Shown: in pieces, positions 24,135-30,966 of the stretch
Layout of the letters: each line of letters begins with the position of its first letter
Position numbering within the stretch: the stretch's first letter is position 1
From: an uncultured bacterium
GTDB taxonomy: Bacteria > Verrucomicrobiota > Lentisphaeria > Victivallales > Victivallaceae
Length of the DNA stretch: 32,961 bases
Reading direction: 5' to 3'
NCBI GenBank assembly: GCA_900551245.1
Contig: URVC01000055.1
Coordinates: 1-32,961 of the forward strand
Program-made: the position numbers and the translations under genes
Notes under the pieces: generated by a model
The model's database searches: none
What the model was told of the DNA's origin: nothing
The model's input: the letters and a program-made list of their open reading frames with translations, nothing else

Positions 24135-24878
24135 TCAAATATCCTCCTCATCCCACACATACATCTTCCGCCAGCGGTATGCTTTTTTGAGTTCCGCCAC
24201 TTCCATGGATTCCACATGCCCGTCATACATGCAGACGTTGGCCCGGTTGTTATGCCGGTATGCCGGCCCCATATACGTGGATTCCGTTTCCCCCCGTCCC
24301 GGCTCAAAGTATCTTTCCATATTATTCACTCGCAGGGCCCAGTTGACCGCGTCGCAGAAGAGGACCCGCTGTGTCGGCCGTACAATCCGCCCCATTTTGA
24401 ACGGGGCATTCTTTTCGCCCATCGCCCAGTCCCCCTCGCTTGCGGCAAAGTCCTCGCTGGACATGCCGTAGCTGTACGCCACCTGATGAAATCCGTTCCT
24501 CACGGCGTTGAGGCTGGCTGCATTCAGCGCAGCTGTGGCGTTCGAACAGATCATTTCCCGACTGATTCTTCCGGAAAATTTATTCAACTCCGGATACACT
24601 TCTGTGACGGTATCATACTGACATCCGACAAGCTTGAAGAATGTGATATTCTTATACCATGGCAGTCCGCCGGCTCTTCCGGGGACCGCATAGTCATCAT
24701 AACTGGCGGCGTATGATTGGTTCGCAAGGCCGAACTGTTTCAAGATGCTGGTACAGGAGATGCTTTTTGCCGATTCCCGCGCCTTGTTCAAGGCAGGCAG
24801 CAGCATTGTCGCCAGAATGGCGATGATCGCAATAACGATCAGAAGTTCGATCAGAGTGAAATTTTTTCCGGATTTCAT
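24135..24878 (-). CDS. Type II secretion-type pseudopilin with H-X9-DG motif
   Basis: 247 residues; AAGGAGG lies 6 bases before the ATG at 24878. The short basic leader MKSGKN is followed by the pilin helix 'FTLIELLIVIAIIAILATML' (Phe7 at +1, Glu11 at +5). The residue before the cut is Asn, not the usual Gly. The globular part has two or three cysteines and the C-terminal His209-x9-Asp219-Gly220 motif ('HNNRANVCMYDG'). It is the middle gene of a LacI-pseudopilin-GH51 operon, 22 bases after LacI and one base before the hydrolase. Pseudopilins normally form the short piston of the type II secretion system. No other secretion gene is here, so this one is likely an accessory tied to the hydrolase. 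Confidence 0.92.
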   Translation of the reverse strand: MKSGKNFTLIELLIVIAIIAILATMLLPALNKARESAKSISCTSILKQFGLANQSYAASYDDYAVPGRAGGLPWYKNITFFKLVGCQYDTVTEVYPELNKFSGRISREMICSNATAALNAASLNAVRNGFHQVAYSYGMSSEDFAASEGDWAMGEKNAPFKMGRIVRPTQRVLFCDAVNWALRVNNMERYFEPGRGETESTYMGPAYRHNNRANVCMYDGHVESMEVAELKKAYRWRKMYVWDEEDI

Positions 24879-24900
24879 CGATGCCTCCTTCCCTTTAGGG

Positions 24901-25905
24901 TCAACAATAATTTCTGTACCAGATATCCTGACATTGCTTGCTCCGCAACGTTTCCAGTTCCGGCCGGGAGAGAAAACTGGTCGGCAGCAGCCGTACCTCG
25001 CGTTCCCGGGCTGAATCTTCGATCAGCAACCGCAGCAGCCCGATTTCATTCTCCACCCGTTCCCTCAACGGCGCATGGATCATACCGATCACCGCCGGAT
25101 CAGACAGATATTCAAACGGCAGCGTGTAGGTGCAGGCACAGTCCGGAGCTGTTGCTCCACGGCGCCGGTACAGCTCAAGCAGTCCGGCAAGCTCCACGTA
25201 ACTGTTGGTGTACAAGGCATTGCAACCTCTGCGGAGCACCTCTTCAAACGCCTTCCCGTCGTGCCGGTTGTCGGAATCGAATTCCATCGTATCGACCTCG
25301 AAGCCGTTCTCCTCCGCTCTCCGCTGAAAGAGAGCGGCCTGCCGGTCGTAAGGCCAGGTGAGCAGTGTAACTCTGGCATGTCCCCGTTTGCGGAATTCCT
25401 TGAACATCGCGTCAAAGGCGGCCGTGTAATCGTAGTTCACCGAACTGAAATCACCGTTGCCGAAGTTCAACAGCGGGAATCGACACTCCTTCAGCTTCTG
25501 ATAGAGCGGAGACGCCGGATCAAAATAAAGTGGGTAGATCACTCCGTCAACATGAAAATGCAACAGGTCCTCCAGGCATTTGCGTTCCCGCTCCCTGCCG
25601 TAATTGGTGGTGGAGATAATGAGCCGGAGCCCGTATCTCTCCGCTTCGTTCAGCAGCGCCTGCGCATAACAGCCGGAGTAGCGTTCCGAAATCTCCCCTA
25701 CCACCAGCCCGATGATACCGCTGCGCCCGGTTTTCAGGCAGCGGGCATGCGGATTCGGAGCATAGCCGCGTTCCCGGGCAAGTGCGAAGATCCGGTTCGC
25801 TATCTCCGGATGCACGCGCCCTTTGATTCGCCCGTTCAGAACGCGCGAAACCGTCGAATGTGAGATGTTCAGCTCTCGCGCCAGTTCTGTAATGGTTACG
25901 CCCAT
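24901..25905 (-). CDS. LacI-family transcriptional regulator
   Basis: 334 residues; GGAGG lies 7 bases before the ATG at 25905. The N-terminal HTH reads 'TITELARELNISHSTVSRVL' (residues 4-23), followed by 'NPHARCLKTGRSGIIGLVV' at the hinge. The sensor domain runs to about residue 315. It is less typical than the first LacI in this window, lacking the clear 'GFDD' strand but keeping the overall length and 'VDGVIYPLYFD'. It heads the operon with a pseudopilin and an arabinofuranosidase-like enzyme, so an arabinose-type ligand is likely but unproven. An inverted repeat in its leader is a good candidate operator. Confidence 0.92.
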   Translation of the reverse strand: MGVTITELARELNISHSTVSRVLNGRIKGRVHPEIANRIFALARERGYAPNPHARCLKTGRSGIIGLVVGEISERYSGCYAQALLNEAERYGLRLIISTTNYGRERERKCLEDLLHFHVDGVIYPLYFDPASPLYQKLKECRFPLLNFGNGDFSSVNYDYTAAFDAMFKEFRKRGHARVTLLTWPYDRQAALFQRRAEENGFEVDTMEFDSDNRHDGKAFEEVLRRGCNALYTNSYVELAGLLELYRRRGATAPDCACTYTLPFEYLSDPAVIGMIHAPLRERVENEIGLLRLLIEDSAREREVRLLPTSFLSRPELETLRSKQCQDIWYRNYC

Positions 25906-25925
25906 GCCAACCCTCCATGACTAGA

Positions 25926-25939
25926 TGCACATGTGTGCA
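25926..25939. promoter_or_regulatory. Putative operator of the LacI-pseudopilin-GH51 operon
   Basis: Inverted repeat TGCACA-tg-TGTGCA: 6-base perfect arms with a 2-base centre, about 12 bases downstream of the -10 hexamer and 20 bases upstream of the LacI ATG. This overlaps the expected transcription start, the usual place for autorepression. It differs from the AAAACGTTTT sites of the first cassette. Confidence 0.6.
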
Positions 25940-25950
25940 ACTTTGATAAT

Positions 25951-25979
25951 AGTATACCATAAACCCGAAAAAAAAGCAA
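25951..25979 (-). promoter_or_regulatory. Promoter of the LacI-pseudopilin-GH51 operon
   Basis: Minus-strand -35 TTGCTT (25979-25974) and -10 TATACT (25956-25951) with a 17-base spacer, in an AT-rich stretch 46 bases before the ATG. Confidence 0.65.
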
Positions 25980-26295
25980 GAGTATTTTTAATTTTTTTCG
26001 GAAAGAACGGGGCGGCGCGGTGGGGAAGGGGTGGTGCAGGAGCATCGGCGTGTCCGGTCTTCGGGGGAGGGGGCGCCTGCCGGCTCAACGGAAATGAGAC
26101 GCCTTAAGAGTCGTTCTTGCTGCAACGTGCCTCTGGAATTCCTGCCGCAGTCTTCCCCGGTTGATTGCGATCCATTCGACGTGGTTTGTCGCAGGCCGAC
26201 GGATGGAGGAGGGCGGGCGCTACGGGTGGAGGAGCGGCCGGAGAGGGCGCTTTTGCAGTGCGTCACTCCCCCGGGCCGTTCTTCCTGATGCACCT
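25980..26295. other. GC-rich intergenic stretch with no recognised gene
   Basis: 316 bases between the LacI promoter and the stop of the exported flavin-reductase-like gene. Open frames on both strands are Arg/Ser/Gly-rich shadows without a ribosome-binding site or domain. I see no clear terminator, tRNA or repeat. Confidence 0.5.
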
Positions 26296-26799
26296 CTAGA
26301 ATTTGATTACGACCGGCTCATGCGAGAAGGAGTAGATCGTCGCCGTGGCGTCCTTGAAGTAGAGCACCTGCGTGTTGTCGTCGTCTGCGCTGTACATCTT
26401 CTTGAGGGAGGGGTAGGCGTCGAGCATCGAGGCTTTCGCCTCGCGCCGGTTGTCGTCGACCAGCGTACCGGAGAGCCGGATCCACTCGTCCCCCTTCATG
26501 GCGCAGAGTTCGGTTTTCCCGTTGGCGGCGAGCTGACGGGAGACGTTCTTCTTCCGGCCGGTCTGGATGTAGAGCTTCCCTTCGAAGATATGGATCGTGC
26601 CGAACGGACGCACCCGCGGCTGATCCCCCTCCACCGTGGCGATGTAATACACGCCGGCGTCCTTCAAAAACTGGCAGACCTCTTTCATGGTTTTCGGCTT
26701 CTCCTCTTTTGTGTCGGTTGGTCCGGTGGAACAGCATCCGCAGAATGTGAAGACAACTCCACAGAATGCGGCGGCCATCCAGATTCGTTTCCGCTTCAT
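26296..26799 (-). CDS. Exported PNPOx-fold (flavin-binding) putative lipoprotein
   Basis: 167 residues from the ATG at 26799, with GGGAGAA 4-6 bases upstream. The first 25 residues are a signal sequence ('KRKRIWMAAAFCGVVFTFC') with Cys-rich 'FCGCCSTG', a plausible lipobox. The body (about residues 35-167) is a pyridoxamine-phosphate-oxidase-like split barrel: 'VYYIATVEGDQPRVRPFGTI', 'LYIQTGRKKNVSRQL', 'WIRLSGTLVDDNR' and the C-terminal 'ATIYSFS'. Such proteins bind FMN or another flavin and act in reduction or cofactor binding; most lack a signal peptide. A diverged fragment of a related gene lies at 21756-21803. No operon partner is evident. Fold call is good; reaction and cofactor are unknown. 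Confidence 0.82.
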   Translation of the reverse strand: MKRKRIWMAAAFCGVVFTFCGCCSTGPTDTKEEKPKTMKEVCQFLKDAGVYYIATVEGDQPRVRPFGTIHIFEGKLYIQTGRKKNVSRQLAANGKTELCAMKGDEWIRLSGTLVDDNRREAKASMLDAYPSLKKMYSADDDNTQVLYFKDATATIYSFSHEPVVIKF

Positions 26800-26997
26800 A
26801 CGTTCTCCCTTGTTTGCGGTCCATTCCCTTTGCCGGAGGCGAGGCACCGGCCGGACGCGGATTCATTCCGTTCCGGAAAAAGAATACATCCGGAAAGCCG
26901 TTTCGTCAAATGGTCCGGCCGTTTCCGGCGAAGAAAAGAACGAGGCCTCTCTCTTCTCCCCTGCCGTCTTTTCCGGCTGAAAAAATTTTTCCTCCGC

Positions 26998-27026
26998 TTG
27001 CACTTTCCCGCTTTTCCATGTATAGT
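26998..27026 (+). promoter_or_regulatory. Promoter of the IclR-GH39 operon
   Basis: -35 TTGCAC (26998-27003) and -10 TATAGT (27021-27026) with a 17-base spacer, 52 bases before the IclR ATG. A second -10-like TATAAT lies at 27033-27038. Confidence 0.6.
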
Positions 27027-27044
27027 AAAAAATATAATATCAAA

Positions 27045-27061
27045 GATTCATAATATGAATC
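27045..27061. promoter_or_regulatory. Putative IclR-family autoregulatory operator
   Basis: Inverted repeat GATTCAT-aat-ATGAATC with perfect 7-base arms, between the promoter and the ribosome-binding site of the IclR gene. Position downstream of the -10 fits repression of its own operon. Confidence 0.6.
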
Positions 27062-27078
27062 AATAGGAGCGTAAAACG

Positions 27079-27831
27079 ATGATTAAAGTGCTTGATAAGA
27101 GCTTTGCGATTCTGGAAGAGATCATTGCCGCGACTCCGCAGCCGCTGGGGCCGCTGGCGCTGGCGAAGAAGCTGGGGCTGAACCGGACCACCTGTTCGCG
27201 GATTCTCCGGATGCTTCTGGACGCCGGATACATTGTGCAGGTTTCGCGGCAGGCCGGCTACGCCGCGGGGCCGCGGATTGTCACGCTGAACAACATGGCG
27301 CAGTACCAGTCCCGGCTGCTCGCAAAGGCGGCTCCGATGGTGGATCAGCTGGCCGGGACGATCGGCGATTCGGTGCTGATTTCGCAGGTGTGCCGGGGAA
27401 AGCGGTACGTGCTCTACCACCGCAACGGCAATCCGGACCGCGAAATCCGGCTGAATCAGCCGGCGTTCGATGATCTCTACTGCACCGCCACAGGGGTGGT
27501 GGAGATGGCGTGGCTGCCCACGGAGCGTGCGATGGAGCTTTACGACGCCATGCCGGAGAATGCCGTGCCGTTCCCGGAGTTCCGGACGCGGAAGGATGTA
27601 CCGGACGCCCTGGCGAAAATCCGCCGGGAGGGCGGATATCGCGCCCTCGACCGCTGTCAGGGGATCTTTGCCGTGCCGCTCTTCGCCAACCGGCGCTATC
27701 TCGCCGCACTGGGTTGCTCCATGCCGGCGAACCGGTGCCGGCCGGACCACGCACAGCTGGTGTGGAAACTGCTTCGCGATGCCGCATCGGAGCTTTCGGA
27801 TGCGTTATCGGTTACCAATACAATCGGCTAG
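27079..27831 (+). CDS. IclR-family transcriptional regulator
   Basis: 250 residues, normal for IclR; AGGAG lies 10 bases before the ATG. The winged HTH is at the N-terminus ('LDKSFAILEEII' then 'LALAKKLGLNRTTCSRILRM' and 'LLDAGYIVQ'), followed by the family's effector domain from about residue 75 ('LAGTIGDSVLISQVCRGKRY' through 'GIFAVPLFANRRYLAALGCS'). Most IclR proteins repress small catabolic operons and respond to a metabolite bound in that domain. It lies 13 bases before a cytosolic glycoside hydrolase and probably controls it. The effector is unknown. Confidence 0.92.
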   Translation: MIKVLDKSFAILEEIIAATPQPLGPLALAKKLGLNRTTCSRILRMLLDAGYIVQVSRQAGYAAGPRIVTLNNMAQYQSRLLAKAAPMVDQLAGTIGDSVLISQVCRGKRYVLYHRNGNPDREIRLNQPAFDDLYCTATGVVEMAWLPTERAMELYDAMPENAVPFPEFRTRKDVPDALAKIRREGGYRALDRCQGIFAVPLFANRRYLAALGCSMPANRCRPDHAQLVWKLLRDAASELSDALSVTNTIG

Positions 27832-27844
27832 GAGGTAATTTGTC

Positions 27845-29254
27845 ATGGATCGTCTCACAAAAATCGGTTCCGTCAAACCGGTGCACTCCACGCAGGTGAA
27901 GGAGTCCACCCTCGGGCTCGGGTTTGAGAAGCTCGATCGCGCCGTGTTCGACCCGGAAAAGGCGTACGACAAGGTCGCCGCCCTCGGCGTCAAATGGATT
28001 CGCATCCAGTCCGGCTGGGCGCGGACGGAGAAAGAGCCCGGCGTCTACGATTTCGCCTGGTTCGACGACATCGTCGGGAATCTGCTTCGTCGCGGTCTGC
28101 AGCCGTGGGTCTGTCTCTGCTACGGCAATCCGCTCTACGATGAGGAAGCGGCGAAGGTGTTCGGCGCCGTCGGCTGTCCGCCGGTCCGGAGCGAAGAGCA
28201 GAAGCGTGCGTGGCAGCGTTACGTTGCCGCCCTGGTGAGCCGGTACCGGGGAAAGATCACCTATTACGAAGTGTGGAACGAGCCAGACGGCAAGTGGTGC
28301 TGGAAACACGGTGTCAGCGGCACCGAATACGGCGAACTGGTCAATCTCACCGCGGCGGCGGTCCGGGAGGCGGATCCGGAGGCGAAGGTGATCGGCGGCG
28401 CGCTCTGCCTCTACGATCTCAAATGGGTCCGCGACGTGCTGGCCACCGGTGCCGGCAGACAGATGGACGTTCTGACCTATCACGGCTATTCACCGGATGA
28501 GCGGCATTCGATCGAGTGCATGCGGGCGGTGAAAGCTCTCTGCCTGCGGGAGAATCCGGCGATGGAGTTCGCTCAGGGGGAGACCGGCACCCAGTCCCGC
28601 AGTGACGGGGCCGGAGCGCTTCGCGGAATGGCCTGGACTCCGGTGCGGCAGGCGAAGTTCCTTGCCCGCCACCTGCTCGCCCATATGTTCGAGGGGGTGA
28701 AGTTCAACTCCTACTTCTCCTGTATGGATATGATCGAGGCGCTGAATGGAACCGTGGGGGACAAGGCAAGTTATCTGGACTACGGCTATTTCGGCGTGCT
28801 GGGCGCGGAGTTCGACGCGGACGGTGTCTCGACCGGAGAGTACAAGCCGAAACCGTCGTACCGGACACTGCAGGTGCTGGCGGCGATCTTCCGGGAGGAG
28901 TTTTCCGTGCAGGAGCTCCCGGTCCGCGTGGCGCCAGCCGATTCGTCTCTGCTGGCCCGCCGGGAGGATCCGGGCCGGAGTCTGTTCTCCTGCGGCTTTG
29001 CCAAACCGAATGGCAGCGCGGCGTTCGTCTACTGGATGCCGGCTGAAATCCTGACGACCATCTATGAGGCGACCATCACCGTCGAATGCTGTTCGCTGCC
29101 CGGCGAGGCGAAGTTGATCGATCTGCTGGAGGGGACGATCTACTCCATTCCGGAATCGATGGTGGAGAACGACGGCAAAGGCTACCGCAGGTTCCTCCAC
29201 CTGCCGTTGCGCGATTATCCGCTTCTGCTGACCTTCGGCGATTTTGCGGAGTAA
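27845..29254 (+). CDS. Intracellular clan-A glycoside hydrolase (GH39-like)
   Basis: 469 residues; AGGAGG lies 9 bases before the ATG. There is no signal peptide, so it acts on imported oligosaccharides in the cytosol. The TIM barrel shows 'LGVKWIRIQSGWARTE' and 'VYDFAWFDDIV' early, 'YYEVWNEPDGKW' with Glu146 as acid/base, then 'DVLTYHGYSP' and 'EFAQGETGTQ' with Glu246 as likely nucleophile. This layout fits GH39 and related families (beta-xylosidase, iduronidase and others). The last 110 residues are a beta-rich accessory domain common in these enzymes. It is co-transcribed with an IclR regulator and ends before a hairpin terminator. Substrate not assignable by eye. Confidence 0.83.
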   Translation: MDRLTKIGSVKPVHSTQVKESTLGLGFEKLDRAVFDPEKAYDKVAALGVKWIRIQSGWARTEKEPGVYDFAWFDDIVGNLLRRGLQPWVCLCYGNPLYDEEAAKVFGAVGCPPVRSEEQKRAWQRYVAALVSRYRGKITYYEVWNEPDGKWCWKHGVSGTEYGELVNLTAAAVREADPEAKVIGGALCLYDLKWVRDVLATGAGRQMDVLTYHGYSPDERHSIECMRAVKALCLRENPAMEFAQGETGTQSRSDGAGALRGMAWTPVRQAKFLARHLLAHMFEGVKFNSYFSCMDMIEALNGTVGDKASYLDYGYFGVLGAEFDADGVSTGEYKPKPSYRTLQVLAAIFREEFSVQELPVRVAPADSSLLARREDPGRSLFSCGFAKPNGSAAFVYWMPAEILTTIYEATITVECCSLPGEAKLIDLLEGTIYSIPESMVENDGKGYRRFLHLPLRDYPLLLTFGDFAE

Positions 29255-29339
29255 TCCGCTGCGCCGCCGCACCGCTTCCGCCGGATGACGGGAGGGCGGG
29301 AGCGGCGGCCTCGGCAGCGTTTGCGAATGCACCGCGTAT

Positions 29340-29376
29340 CCGGCGGACGGCGTGTTATGCCTCCGCCGGTTTTCTC
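29340..29376 (+). terminator. Terminator of the IclR-GH39 operon
   Basis: 8-base-pair stem CCGGCGGA / TCCGCCGG (29340-29347 with 29362-29369), then TTTTCTCT on the plus strand. Its right arm overlaps the last codons of the convergent methyltransferase gene. Confidence 0.65.
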
Positions 29377-30239
29377 TGCAAAAGGAAGAGACAGTAGCGT
29401 TTGTGCTCCCTGAAATTTTCAGCATTGCGCGAGCCGCTGAAATATTTGTAGTGAAGCTTCTCGAGTTTGCGACGGAAGAACAGCCGCCCGATCCACTTTG
29501 CCGGCAGCCAGAACCAGCGGTGGCGGCTGGAGAGTTCGCCGATGACGAGATCCCGGAGTGGAACTGCAACCTGCTGGAGCGCTTCATCGACCAGCTGGAG
29601 ATTGGGCGCGGTGTTTTCGGTGATGTCCTTCTCCCTCAGCAGGCGGAACGGCGAAGTTGCGAGTTTTTCGCGGAAACGGCTCAGCCGGTGCCCGCCGCCC
29701 ATCGCGCTCGAACCTTCGCCCGGAATCCGGAAGAAGTCGGAGATGATCACGCAGCCGCCGGGATTCAGAAATTCCGGCATGCGCAGAAATACGGTATCCA
29801 GATCGATGTACTGAAAGCTCTCGCTGAAGAGCAGGCAGTCATATTTGCGGCCGGGCGGGAGCTCTTCGAAAGTGCATTCGTACAGCTTGCCGCGCCCCTG
29901 AAGTTTCCCCCGGGTGATGGAGGAGAGGTAGGGGCTCGGCGAGACGCAATCGACCTGATACCCGCTGGCGAGCAGCAGTTCGGCATTGTGTCCGGTGCCG
30001 CAGCCGACGTCGAGGATGCTCGATACGCCTTCGGGAATGTTGTCTCGCAGAAACTCCGCGTAAAGCTCCTGTGCTTTCGGCAGGTTCGCGAGGGAGACCG
30101 GCAGATTGTCCGGCCAGAAGCCGTAGTGCAGATGGTCGGTCTTGAGCAGATAGCGACCGAAGATGTTGGCAATGCGCAGCCCGAGCTCCTGCGAGTTCGG
30201 ATTTTTGCGCTTTTTCGTAGGGAGAACATTGTGGGACAT
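29355..30239 (-). CDS. SAM-dependent class I methyltransferase
   Basis: 294 residues from the ATG at 30239; the frame extends 12 codons upstream to a TTG, but the ATG fits better although its ribosome-binding site is weak. The nucleotide-binding motif I 'ILDVGCGTGH' is at residues 75-84. 'HYGFWPDNLP' (about 38-47) precedes it, as in the small-molecule methyltransferases near the tocopherol and sarcosine types. 'YDCLLFSESFQYIDL' and 'FLNPGGCVIISDFFR' are motifs IV and V. The C-terminal third is basic and aromatic ('RHRWFWLPAKWIGRLFFRRK'). Cytosolic or membrane-near. The methyl acceptor cannot be told. It converges with the GH39-like gene, with no clear partner. Confidence 0.85.
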   Translation of the reverse strand: MSHNVLPTKKRKNPNSQELGLRIANIFGRYLLKTDHLHYGFWPDNLPVSLANLPKAQELYAEFLRDNIPEGVSSILDVGCGTGHNAELLLASGYQVDCVSPSPYLSSITRGKLQGRGKLYECTFEELPPGRKYDCLLFSESFQYIDLDTVFLRMPEFLNPGGCVIISDFFRIPGEGSSAMGGGHRLSRFREKLATSPFRLLREKDITENTAPNLQLVDEALQQVAVPLRDLVIGELSSRHRWFWLPAKWIGRLFFRRKLEKLHYKYFSGSRNAENFREHKRYCLFLLQRKPAEA

Positions 30240-30338
30240 GGCAGGTTTTCTTTCAGCCTGAGTTTGGAAAAACAATACGGAACACGGCGGGAACAGATTT
30301 TCACTGTTTCCGTTGTACGGGAGCGTCGATTTCCGAAA

Positions 30339-30719
30339 TCAGCAGCGGAGAACCGCCGGTGTTGACGACGGCGCGCGGGCGTGGATGCCGCCGAAGAGAG
30401 GAAGCGTGGAGCAGGGACTCCGCCGCAGGGCGGAGCGAATCAGCCGGAGCGGTTCAAAAAGTTCGAACACCGGCAGATCTTCATGGAGTGTCTTGGGCAC
30501 GATCGCTTCGTCAAACTCCTCCTCCTGAAGCTCTGCGGCCGGAAGCGTATCGGATCCGGGATGGAGCTTCGGATGATGTTGCTCCGGAATGTCGGGCGAG
30601 ACAAAACAGCCGGCGTCCACATGACCTGCCACACACGCGAGGAGCGACAGGGTGAACGCAAAAAAGAGAAACAGCCGGATTCCGGCCTCTCCGAATGATG
30701 AAACCACACTGTTACACAT
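30339..30719 (-). CDS. Small putative lipoprotein of unknown function
   Basis: 126 residues. After a 15-residue start, 'LFLFFAFTLSLLAC' forms a hydrophobic segment ending in a good lipobox (LLAC, Cys29), so it may be a lipid-anchored envelope protein. The rest is His/Pro/Glu-rich with no recognised domain. The promoter lies so close that the transcript would start at or within a few bases of the ATG; this suggests a leaderless mRNA or a wrong start. It runs on the same strand as the methyltransferase, 99 bases before it. The high GC here also gives open frames on the other strand, so I am only moderately sure that it is a real gene. Confidence 0.5.
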   Translation of the reverse strand: MCNSVVSSFGEAGIRLFLFFAFTLSLLACVAGHVDAGCFVSPDIPEQHHPKLHPGSDTLPAAELQEEEFDEAIVPKTLHEDLPVFELFEPLRLIRSALRRSPCSTLPLFGGIHARAPSSTPAVLRC

Positions 30720-30724
30720 GCTTT

Positions 30725-30753
30725 ACTATATCACAGAAAAAAGCGGATTGCAA
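30725..30753 (-). promoter_or_regulatory. Promoter of the small lipoprotein gene
   Basis: Minus-strand -35 TTGCAA (30753-30748) and -10 TATAGT (30730-30725) with a 17-base spacer. An inverted repeat CAACCTG-tcgg-CAGGTTG (30751-30768) overlaps the -35 and may be an operator. Confidence 0.6.
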
Positions 30754-30966
30754 CCTGTCGGCAGGTTGATATTCGTTGCAATGGGATGTTTTTCCGGGAG
30801 GAAACCGGCCATGTCCCTCCGCGGAGGAACCCTCCGCCAGCCAGGAGCCGAAGCGGGACGTCGAGGCGGCAAAACACGGCCGGCAACGGGTATCCTGACC
30901 GGCTGCGAACATCGCGCTTCCTGAATTTCTCTCCCCGCCGTGAGTCCGGGGCGTGGCGCAGGCTTC

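Noticed and set aside
25988..26293. About 100-codon minus-strand frame downstream of the flavin-reductase-like gene
   Set aside because: Arg/Ser/Gly-rich, no ribosome-binding site, no domain, and an equally open frame on the other strand.
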